Origin: Lachnospiraceae bacterium
Lineage (GTDB): Bacteria; Bacillota; Clostridia; Lachnospirales; Lachnospiraceae
Assembly: GCA_900765975.1 (NCBI GenBank)
Contig: CAAFTS010000152.1
Location: 1 to 8,938 of the forward strand
Length of the DNA: 8,938 nt
Direction of reading: 5' to 3'
Shown: piece by piece, positions 1 to 7,700 of the stretch
Layout of the letters: every line of letters starts with the position of its first letter
Numbering within the stretch: position 1 is the first letter of the stretch
The notes under the pieces: model-generated
What the model was told of the DNA's origin: nothing
The model's input: the letters and a program-made list of their open reading frames with translations, nothing else
Databases searched by the model: none
Made by a program: the position numbers and the translations under genes

Positions 1-139
1 CCGCAACAACAGCAAAAATCGCTGCAGCCCAGTAACCATAAGGGATACAGCGATTTTTGCTTTTCTTAACTGTCAAAGATGGGATTATACACAACACTTT
101 CTGTTTTTGCAAAAGATTTTCTCTAATTAGCGGCTGCAT
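1..139 (-). CDS. Possible 5' end of a further gene (weak, partial)
   Basis: A minus-strand frame is open from an ATG at 139 (overlapping the S-component stop by 13 nt) to the window edge. Later possible starts are GTG at 97 and TTG at 76. The frame encodes a basic stretch VKKSKNR followed by YGYWAAAIFAVVA, which looks like the start of a signal peptide or membrane anchor. None of the starts has a good ribosome binding site, the open length is short enough to arise by chance, and the 14-bp inverted repeat lies inside it. It is listed because other genes here overlap in the same way. Confidence 0.22.
   Translation of the reverse strand, partial: MQPLIRENLLQKQKVLCIIPSLTVKKSKNRCIPYGYWAAAIFAVVA
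11..61. terminator. Perfect 14-bp inverted repeat, candidate operon terminator
   Basis: AGCAAAAATCGCTG (11-24) is the exact reverse complement of CAGCGATTTTTGCT (48-61), with a 23-nt loop that holds a further CCC/GGG pairing. The A-run pairs with a T-run at the base of the stem, as in bidirectional intrinsic terminators. On the minus strand it comes 65 nt after the stop codon of the S-component gene. The T-rich tail is imperfect on both strands (TTTTTGCTGTTGTTG on minus, TTTTTGCTTTTCTT on plus). A match of this length is unlikely by chance, so the structure is probably real. Its role as a terminator is inferred. Confidence 0.55.
84..112 (-). promoter_or_regulatory. Candidate sigma-A promoter just after the S-component gene
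   Basis: On the minus strand there is a perfect TATAAT (89-84), and 17 nt upstream of it TTGCAA (112-107), which matches the -35 consensus at four of six bases. Transcription would start near position 76 and run leftward out of the window, straight into the inverted repeat. The region is AT-rich, so a chance match is possible. Confidence 0.35.
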
Positions 140-1446
140 ACTCCATATTTTTTCTTAATTCTGGATAATTTTCTGTCCATAGGCTCCGCCAGAAAGAACA
201 AAAATACCACGGTCGAAATCCCATGAATCACATTAAACGGAAGTCCACTCACATAAATTGCCAAAATTGATTTGAGATTTCCACCATTGATCAAATACAG
301 CAGCGAAGAACTATCCATAATCAATCCATAAATGACAACGGATGCAAGCCCTCCATACATACAGATGAGCGCCTTGTTTTTTTCCCATCTTTTCTGACAG
401 AACAAAAGCCCTGCCAGAAATCCAATAATTCCAAAAGCAAACATTTGCCAAGGTGTCCATGGTCCCTGTCCGAAAAAGAAATTGGAGACAAATCCAGCTA
501 TTGCCCCGGTAAGAAATCCAGCCTCTGCCCCTAGACTGATTCCAGTAATGATGACGATTGCAGTCACCGGCTTAAACTGCGGAATCATAAAGAATGCAAC
601 TCGCCCGGCCACCGCAATCGCAGCCATCACTGCAATCAGCAGCACCTCCCGCGTCTGTGGTTTTCGATCCTCGAAAACCATACAAAATGGCAACATCGCC
701 AATAGGATAATGCAAAGTGCAATAAATGTATGACTTCGATTATTTAAAAAGAAGATCCCAAAAAAGATAAAAAATGGAATCGCAATGAAAATCAAAAGCA
801 ATGCTGTCCAAGTTCGTTTTCCAATTTTTTTATCCTGCTGTATACTGCGAACCTCCCAGCAGGTCTCCTGTGCTGTTTCTGTTCTCAGGAGCCGTCCGCA
901 CCACACCGCCATCAAACCAGCTATGAACAGTTGTCCATAAGGATAGGCGCTTAACTGTACATAACTATGAATGGTCAGATTGATAAAATCACTCACTCGT
1001 CCCAGTTTTTCATTGATTTGCTGATTCACCAGACACACTGCGCCAAATGACAAAACCGGAAGCAACATTGCAAGCAGAAAACTAATTCGTACAAATGTTA
1101 CACTTTTCCCACGATATCTATACGCTGCAGCTGCAGCCAAAAGCATCAACACAATGGTCACTGCAGACAAAATCTGTGCACCATCCGCCCAGCCTGCTAT
1201 CCGATGAAATTCTCCCTCTGTCAGCCCCGCTCCTGCAAGCTTTGTCCCACTCATTCCAACACTTTTCTGGAATTGCTCCAACCCTGTTTCTAGCTGCCAC
1301 AATGAATATCTCGTAGACATTTGCGTATACTTTAACGCCGGAATAGATACCCAGGGAGCCAGCAGCTGCACCCCTGCTAAAAAAATTGCCGCCAGCACCG
1401 GCAGCATGCCGAATGTATCTACTCCTGTATTTTGTTTGTTCTGCAT
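127..1446 (-). CDS. ECF transporter S component with N-terminal membrane extension, probably cobalamin (CbrT-like)
   Basis: This is the substrate-binding membrane subunit, 439 aa. The C-terminal part (about 265-420) is the S-component core, with six hydrophobic segments. Diagnostic stretches are FFMIPQFKPVTAIVII (285-300), LGAEAGFLTGAIAGFVSNFF (305-324) and the strongly conserved GQGPWTPWQMFAFGIIGFLAG (326-346). These resemble the group annotated as CbrT (cobalamin), although I rely on memory of that family. The N-terminal part (about 1-260) is extra. It has a helix at 14-32, an outward segment of about 60 residues, three more helices (92-109, 116-140, 165-187), a charged cytoplasmic stretch (188-211), then helices at 212-233 and 238-256. 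Ordinary S components have about 180-200 residues. The ATG at 1446 overlaps the ATPase gene end by 28 nt, with GGTGGA just upstream. Substrate is inferred from this resemblance and the DUF4430 gene in the same operon. Confidence 0.85.
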   Translation of the reverse strand: MQNKQNTGVDTFGMLPVLAAIFLAGVQLLAPWVSIPALKYTQMSTRYSLWQLETGLEQFQKSVGMSGTKLAGAGLTEGEFHRIAGWADGAQILSAVTIVLMLLAAAAAYRYRGKSVTFVRISFLLAMLLPVLSFGAVCLVNQQINEKLGRVSDFINLTIHSYVQLSAYPYGQLFIAGLMAVWCGRLLRTETAQETCWEVRSIQQDKKIGKRTWTALLLIFIAIPFFIFFGIFFLNNRSHTFIALCIILLAMLPFCMVFEDRKPQTREVLLIAVMAAIAVAGRVAFFMIPQFKPVTAIVIITGISLGAEAGFLTGAIAGFVSNFFFGQGPWTPWQMFAFGIIGFLAGLLFCQKRWEKNKALICMYGGLASVVIYGLIMDSSSLLYLINGGNLKSILAIYVSGLPFNVIHGISTVVFLFFLAEPMDRKLSRIKKKYGVCSR

Positions 1447-3125
1447 GCTTCCACCACATCCTTCACCGTCACAGCTTCCGGGAACAAATGTCTTGCCATC
1501 CGGTTTGCTGCTGTTGTATAAAAACTATTGCCTGTAAAAAATTCTTTTGCCTCGCTGCTAATCACAATCCCTCCATCAAAGAACATTGCGCACCGATCCG
1601 CATAAGATGCACAAAATTCTATATCATGTGAGACCATTAAGATTGTTGTTCCGCGCTTTTTTAAATTCTGGAAGATATCTGCCAGCTTTTGTTTATAAAA
1701 TCCATCCAGCCCTTTTGTAGGTTCATCCAAAAGTAAAATCTCCGGCTCCAATAAAAGCACTTTCGCAAGTGCTGCTCTTTGTTGTTCCCCTCCGCTTAGA
1801 TCATACGGATGCATCTTCAACAGATGTTCAATCTGGGTATCCGCAATCACTTGGGCAAGCAGCGTTTCTTCTTCCTTCCGCTTTTCCCTGCTCCATCCTT
1901 CAAACATCTCTTTCAAATCTTCCAACACGGTATCTTTCACAAACAAATCCTGCGGATTTTGTGGCAGCACGCCGAGAATTCCTCCTGCCAGCTCTGCATT
2001 TTTCTTTTTCCGGATATCTTGTCCCTTCAAAAGAATTTTTCCACGATAGGGCTTTCGTATTCCCGAAATCAATGACAACGTCGTGCTTTTTCCAGTTCCG
2101 TTTCCGCCCAATATGCAGAATAACTCTCCTTGTGTCACCTGAAATGATAAATCCCTTACCACATCAGGCAGCTCTCTTTCATACCGAAACCACACTTCTT
2201 TTGCTTCGATTACAACTTCTTTTTTGTTTGTTTCCCGAATCTGGGATTTCTTTTCCTCAAATGCCTTCTTCTGTTCTGACTCCTGTTTCTTTTTCAACAC
2301 TTCTGCATAATGTAAACTCAGCCATTTCCTGCCTTCACATACGGTCAGAGGACATTCTCCAACCTGACCCAGCGCTTCATAAATCTGAACCGGAGCCGGC
2401 ATTGCAAGAAATAGATCGTTTCCGGCCAATGCTTTTCCAACCTCTCTCGGTGAAGCAGCATACTGCTGCATCCCATCCTCCAGCACCAGAACTTTATCGG
2501 CCATAGGAAATACCTCTTCCAGACGATGTTCGATCATAATTATGGTTGTCCCCAATTCCAAATTGATTTTTCGGATTGTAGATAAAAATTCTCCTGCTGC
2601 AATCGGATCCAGTTGTGATGTCGGTTCATCCAGCACCAACACTTTTGGCTGCATGGTCATAATCGATGCTAAATTTAAAAGTTGTTTCTGTCCTCCCGAA
2701 AGTTCCTCTACTTTTTTATGAAACCAGTTTTGGATTCCAAAAAAACTCGCCATTTCCGCTACACGAAGCCGAATCGTCTGCTGATCGTACCCCAAATTTT
2801 CCACGCCAAAGGCCAACTCATGCCAGACTTTGTCTGTAACAATCTGATTGTCTGGACTTTGCATCACGTACCCGATTTCTCCAGCCTGTTTTCGTGCCGA
2901 AACAGTTTCCAGTGGCTGTCCCTGATACAAAATCTCACCCTCCCGCCTGCCATACGGGGTTAGTACTGATTTTAAATGTCTTAATAATGTAGTTTTTCCA
3001 CAGCCGGATTTTCCGCAGATTACTACGAATTCTCCCGGTTCTATTTTCAGATGAATTCCATCCAGAGCTGCCTTCTCAGCCCCCGGATACCAGAACTTTA
3101 AATTGTTGATCTCAAATAACGCCAT
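1419..3125 (-). CDS. Fused two-NBD ECF transporter ATPase (EcfA1-A2 type)
   Basis: This 568-aa cytoplasmic protein hydrolyses ATP to power the ECF importer. It joins two complete ABC domains that are usually separate EcfA1 and EcfA2 proteins. Domain 1 has Walker A GKSGCGKT (38-45), Q-loop Gln89, signature LSGGQ (142-146), Walker B VLVLDE (Glu167) and switch His200. Domain 2 has Walker A GGNGTGKS (340-347), Q-loop Gln389, signature LSGGE (443-447), Walker B ILLLDE (Glu468) and His500. All catalytic residues are intact in both halves, so two competent sites are expected. A charged Lys/Glu-rich linker (about 275-305) joins them. The ATG at 3125 has GGAGG 7 nt upstream. Both ends overlap neighbouring genes by 28 nt. 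The length fits known fused ECF ATPases, for example those listed with cobalt or HMP-thiamine systems, so the family alone does not give the substrate. Confidence 0.93.
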   Translation of the reverse strand: MALFEINNLKFWYPGAEKAALDGIHLKIEPGEFVVICGKSGCGKTTLLRHLKSVLTPYGRREGEILYQGQPLETVSARKQAGEIGYVMQSPDNQIVTDKVWHELAFGVENLGYDQQTIRLRVAEMASFFGIQNWFHKKVEELSGGQKQLLNLASIMTMQPKVLVLDEPTSQLDPIAAGEFLSTIRKINLELGTTIIMIEHRLEEVFPMADKVLVLEDGMQQYAASPREVGKALAGNDLFLAMPAPVQIYEALGQVGECPLTVCEGRKWLSLHYAEVLKKKQESEQKKAFEEKKSQIRETNKKEVVIEAKEVWFRYERELPDVVRDLSFQVTQGELFCILGGNGTGKSTTLSLISGIRKPYRGKILLKGQDIRKKKNAELAGGILGVLPQNPQDLFVKDTVLEDLKEMFEGWSREKRKEEETLLAQVIADTQIEHLLKMHPYDLSGGEQQRAALAKVLLLEPEILLLDEPTKGLDGFYKQKLADIFQNLKKRGTTILMVSHDIEFCASYADRCAMFFDGGIVISSEAKEFFTGNSFYTTAANRMARHLFPEAVTVKDVVEACRTNKIQE

Positions 3126-4018
3126 TTCACATCCTCCGCAAGATTAACTGCCAAGGGCAGAAAACATAAGATTCCATATCCTAAATATGCAGCCATACTT
3201 TTCCCACTTCCACTGCTTAACTGAAAAACCGGAAAATATAATACTTCTACCTCCCGCAGTAACACCGCAGCTATAACCACACTGCTACACAATACAATTC
3301 CTGCCAACATTCCTCTGTCTCTTGTATCAAATCGATAAATCGTATAATTCGTCCTTCCCCGTAATCCATATCCCCGGGAGCGCATGGAATCTGCTGTTTC
3401 TACAGAATTTTCCAAAGCCCAGGTCGTCATAATTGATAAAATTTTCATTCCATGCTTGGCACGTGCCAAAAGAGAACCGTCACTGACATCTCTCCCGATG
3501 CACTGCTGTGCCTGTGAAACCTTCTGAATCTGATGCTTATACTTTGGTACAAACCGTAATACCATAGACAAAATCAGCGAAATTGCCGGAATGATTTTTC
3601 CAAACAGATAAATAAATTTGTCCGACGTCATCACTGACTGGTAACAAGAAAACCAATTCAGTACAGACACCAGCATGACTCCGGATGCAAGTCCATATAT
3701 CACAGACTCCAGAGTAAACGGATTGTCCGTCCACATATAAAAGAGGATGGTCACGCCCTGATGATTTAAAAGAGGGTTCAGCACCGCCGACAAAAAGAAC
3801 ACCGGAAACATCAACCACAAACTGGTTAATACCGCTTTTCTCCCTTTGAGATAGAAATAATATGCCCATCCCCCCAGACAGGAAATGATAAGAAATACCG
3901 GGTGCATCATAAACATGGCGCACCCGATTACAAATACAAAATATATAAATGAAACAATCGGATGGCAGGATGCAAATGCATCTTGCCGTTTTTCTTTACT
4001 CCTACCAGTTCCTTCCAA
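3098..4018 (-). CDS. ecfT: ECF transporter T component (EcfT)
   Basis: This is the membrane scaffold that couples the ATPase to the S component. With the TTG start it is 306 aa, slightly longer than the usual EcfT of about 265. Membrane segments lie at about 21-57, 63-80, 100-125, 131-152, 226-245 and 268-292. Family blocks are NPLLNHQGVTILFY (81-94), the FTLESVIYG region (101-109), LRFVPKYKHQI, and the second coupling motif SMRSRGYGLRGR (201-212), which contacts the ATPase groove. The first coupling motif, usually A-R-G-like, reads AQQCIGRD here, which is a departure. The start is chosen from the GGAGG site and overlaps the DUF4430 gene by 17 nt. Its 3' end overlaps the ATPase gene by 28 nt. 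A longer frame runs up to 4213 inside the lipoprotein gene, but that part does not resemble EcfT. Confidence 0.9.
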   Translation of the reverse strand: MEGTGRSKEKRQDAFASCHPIVSFIYFVFVIGCAMFMMHPVFLIISCLGGWAYYFYLKGRKAVLTSLWLMFPVFFLSAVLNPLLNHQGVTILFYMWTDNPFTLESVIYGLASGVMLVSVLNWFSCYQSVMTSDKFIYLFGKIIPAISLILSMVLRFVPKYKHQIQKVSQAQQCIGRDVSDGSLLARAKHGMKILSIMTTWALENSVETADSMRSRGYGLRGRTNYTIYRFDTRDRGMLAGIVLCSSVVIAAVLLREVEVLYFPVFQLSSGSGKSMAAYLGYGILCFLPLAVNLAEDVKWRYLRSTI

Positions 4019-4718
4019 GATCACTGCCTCCGTCACATGTATAATTCCACTGAATTTCATCTCCATCTTGTACTGCATACCGACTGCATCCATAATTAGG
4101 ATACCAGCCATTGACACAATATGACCAGCCAGAAGGATCTCCGCAATCCTGCTCATACAAGTTATTAATTCCCCGGATATAATAACTGTTATATCCAGGT
4201 GTAAACGCCGCATCCAGATGGATTCCGCTTTCTTTCATAGTACGGTATAAAATGTCATAAACCGATTCTCCCGGATTAAAGGTTACAGCACTCCGAGAAT
4301 AGATAATTCCATTTGATGGAACAACGGTTTCTTTTCCTTCTTTCAAATCTTCCATATTATCTAAAACAGTACTGCAAGAAACACTCAGATAGCAGGTCCA
4401 CGTTGTTTTTTCATCAATCACTGCATTCTCAGGTTCTACCAGCTGCTGTTGTCCTTCCGGCACCGGATCCGTCTGATACGCATCCTGATTCGTTACTTTT
4501 TTCTCTTCATATTTTGAATAATCTCTTGTATCTTCTTTTGCGTCAGACACATTAAAATATTCTTCTGTTTCTTCTTCCGTTTCCATCCATGCGTCTGAAT
4601 CTTGCTGCTTCTGAGCTGTGTCTGCCGGAGCTGTCTGTTTCTGACAGCCCCCAAGCATTCCCAGCATCAAGAAAACAAGCACAAGGATTCCTGCGATTTT
4701 CTTTCTATTTCGCCTCAT
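4002..4718 (-). CDS. DUF4430 (transcobalamin-like) lipoprotein
   Basis: The product is a 238-aa membrane-anchored lipoprotein. A basic start and hydrophobic segment end in the lipobox LGGC, with lipidated Cys25. An acidic, Gln/Glu-rich low-complexity stretch follows (about 30-100), probably a flexible tether. Residues about 105-232 form a DUF4430 domain, the fold of the transcobalamin and intrinsic-factor C-terminal domain. It shows the block FNPGESVYDILYRTMKESGI, then SGWSYCVNGWYPNYGCSRY, DGDEIQWNYTCDGGSDLG. Six cysteines lie in this domain (109, 115, 192, 201, 211, 228), suggesting disulfides. It lacks the alpha/alpha barrel that precedes this domain in animal transcobalamin. It starts 6 nt after the surface gene (GAGGA upstream), and its end overlaps ecfT. 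The family link and the ECF genes downstream suggest it captures a corrinoid outside the membrane and passes it to the S component. Direct ligand binding is inferred. Confidence 0.85.
   Translation of the reverse strand: MRRNRKKIAGILVLVFLMLGMLGGCQKQTAPADTAQKQQDSDAWMETEEETEEYFNVSDAKEDTRDYSKYEEKKVTNQDAYQTDPVPEGQQQLVEPENAVIDEKTTWTCYLSVSCSTVLDNMEDLKEGKETVVPSNGIIYSRSAVTFNPGESVYDILYRTMKESGIHLDAAFTPGYNSYYIRGINNLYEQDCGDPSGWSYCVNGWYPNYGCSRYAVQDGDEIQWNYTCDGGSDLGRNW
4027..4031 (-). promoter_or_regulatory. Ribosome binding site that selects a TTG start for ecfT
   Basis: GGAGG lies inside the end of the DUF4430 gene, 8 nt upstream of a TTG at 4018-4016 in the T-component frame. No ATG in that frame is as well placed. 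The nearest upstream ATG (4060) has only a GGAG directly abutting it, and the next downstream ATG would cut into the first membrane helix. Confidence 0.6.
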
Positions 4719-4724
4719 ATCCTG

Positions 4725-7700
4725 TTATCCTCTTTTCTGCTTTCTTCTTATCAACAGATATCCGCCGCCGATCAGTGCAACAAGTCCCGCACCAATCAAA
4801 ACTCCAATCAACAAAGATACTCCATCCATGCCATTCTCCGCAGTCTCTTCCGGCATATTGGATACGGTCATTTCAGCAGTCTCTGCTTTTGTTTCTGCAT
4901 TTGCCTGCTTTAGTTCAGCAACGGATTTTGTTTTTGCCTTTTCAGCAATAAAATAATCGCCTCCTCTGCTGACTACAAATTTGGTTTTTCCATCTTTTAC
5001 TGTTACCTTTTGCACATAAACTGCCTTCTGTGTTTCTTCGTCATAACGGAAGAGCAAATACATTCCATCTGCTTTTTTTGTTTCAATCTGTATCAATATT
5101 TCTCCCGGATATTCACCTTCTTGTTCAAGCACAAAAATATCCGGTTCCGGCGCCAGCATCTGGATTTCCTTTTCATACTTGCTGGTTTTCTGAATTGCAG
5201 TGTTAAAATCAGCTGCTTCCTTAACATCTTTTCCATATATCGTCAACGTATATTTTGTGCCATCTGCCAACTGATCTGTTATCACCAAATTCTTATCCTT
5301 ACCTTTGATATTTTCCAAATCATTTTTCCATACTTTGTGATTCTGTGCTTCCAGCTTTATCATATTACTACTCTGCTGTTCCACTTCTTTCTTCTCTGTT
5401 TGCACCGGAGCTTTCACCGGCAGACGAGTTCCACTTCCGGAAGCACTTCCATTTGAACCTCCATTTGGTTTCAATACCGGTGGTTTCTGACTTTCTCCAT
5501 TGCCTCCTGGATTCGGGGTTGGGTTTGGATCTGGATCCGGATCTGGGTTTGGGTTTGGCTCCGGATCAGGAACTGTTCCGGCCTCTGCTACTGTAACCGA
5601 AAAATCAGGCAATACAGAAAAATAATCCTTTCTGCTCACTGCGGAAAGATTTGGATTACCTTCCCCCTGCTTTGTCATCTCAGATCCAACTTCATCTCCC
5701 CACCAGCTGCAGAGAATCCCTTTTGGACTGGTAAACAGATATGTTCCGGCCTCTGTGAATTGTACTTCAAAATCATTGTTTTTTGCCAAATCCCACTGGC
5801 TGCATTTTCCTTCAAATGTTCCAAGCTTTTCATTTTCATAAAGCACTCTTGTTACATCTTTTCCAAACTGCGGATTATAAATGGTCGCCAATTTATACAC
5901 CGGCATTGTAATTCCACGAAAACTGATCTTAGCCGTATCTCCCGCACTAAGCTCTTTGCCTTCCTGTGTCTTATTTTCTACATTTACCTCAATAAATCTG
6001 GCATCTATCACCCGATACATGGATTTTGTATTTCCGTCTGCATCTGTTGCCACGATTCCAATCACATTACTTCGGTTTTCCAATTCAGCCGTATACTGAT
6101 TTCCATTTCCTTTTATTTCAATTCCATTTACAGTCACTTTAAGATTTTCTGCATTCTCTGCGTTCACCGTAAAGGAATATGGTACTGTAACGCCTGTATG
6201 ATAATAAATTGTATCGTAATGGCGCCAATTCTGAAATTCTGTATTTGTACGAATCACAGCCTTCCCTTTTTCTCCAACGGTAAACACTGCATAGGCTGTA
6301 TTAACTATCGAACTTCCTTCAAAATGTTTTTTCTGATAATCTAGAGCTTCATAACTTACTTTCACAATGCTTGTTCCGGCTTTTTCCGCCTTTACAACTG
6401 TTTTCTGCGTTGAAGACTCTGTGCTTAAACTAATACTATCCCCTTGTATCAATTCAAAATGAAACATCGGTCTATGCACATCATTCTCAATACTGTCGGA
6501 TACAATCTGCGGAACTCTCCGCGGATACAACTCTACAATTTCTCCTACCTGTAATTCCTTCTGCTGGTACTGCAGCCAAAGATCGTTTTCAAAATCTTCG
6601 TATACCTTCGCCTTTGTTGCCTCTCCTAAATAGCCCTCTGGTTTTTCAATCGGGTTGTCTACTTTTAAGACAATATCCGGCAACGTACCAAAATAGCCTT
6701 CCGTTACTTTTCCTTTTCCATCCCCAAAATCATAACCGGGACTCCATTCATTTGCCTTTTCATAGATCGTACCCTTTGTCAAATGATACGTTCCATCGGC
6801 TATCTGATCCAATACAATTGGCTTCACCAAATCCTCAGAACGAATCTCTTCCATTCCGGGAATATCTGTTTGATAAACAATTTGAACCTTACCGCCAACG
6901 TCACTATTCCATGCGCCAGGAATACTCTGCACCGGCACCACCAGGTTGGTAAGAGAAATAGTCATCTTTCCCTCTTCATTCATGACAGTGGTAACTTCTG
7001 TCTTCTTATTTTTTAAAGAATATGTTTCTGTACCGGCTTTAAAATGTTCCGCATCTGTAAATACAACGTATTTTCCTTTATAATAATAGTTTATCTGATC
7101 AGAATAATAATAGGTTTCATATTTATTTGCGTTCAAATCTTCTTCAGTAATATCCATTTTCGGAAGCGTTTCGTCTATTTCAATTTCAATTTCTTCCAAA
7201 TATATATAATATTGTTGTTTATTTTCCGCCTCAACAATAAAATAATGATCCTTTCCAAAATACGGTTCTGTCAAAAGCACAGCCTCTCCGATTCCGCTCG
7301 TAATCAAAATCTTACCAGACTCTCCCTGCTCTCTGACCAGACACTCTACCGAACGCTTAATCTGCAAACGCTCCGTTCCTTTCGGCACTTCCACTTTCAA
7401 AACAGGTTTGCCATCCTCATGTACTCCGTCCCATGACATTGACAGAATCTCACCATCTGCTGAAAACTCAAATCCGTATTCCGCCTCCTTCATAACCTGA
7501 ACAGTAAGAAGATAAGACTTGCTGCGCATCTCCCCAGTGCTGGAATGAATTGTTCCTGTAACGCGGATTGTTTCTCCATCTTTAACCGGAATCGGCGCAC
7601 CCGCTAAATAATTTTGTTTCTGATAAGTAATCGTCACTTCTGTTTTTTCAGAAAACTTTACCGGAAGTAATGATATATTGTCCGTATTTTCCGGCACATA

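Noticed and set aside
1769..2506. Plus-strand open frame of 245 codons
   Set aside because: It lies antisense to the fused ATPase gene, whose Walker, signature and switch motifs are all intact. The plus-strand translation is low in recognisable features and has no ribosome binding site of note.
4019..4213. Longer N-terminus for EcfT starting at ATG 4213
   Set aside because: This part overlaps the conserved DUF4430 coding region, and its translation does not resemble an EcfT N-terminus. The TTG at 4018 has a better ribosome binding site.
5760..6344. Plus-strand open frame of 194 codons
   Set aside because: It is antisense to the surface gene. Its Phe/Ile/Cys-rich content is what the reverse complement of Lys/Glu/Asn-rich coding gives.
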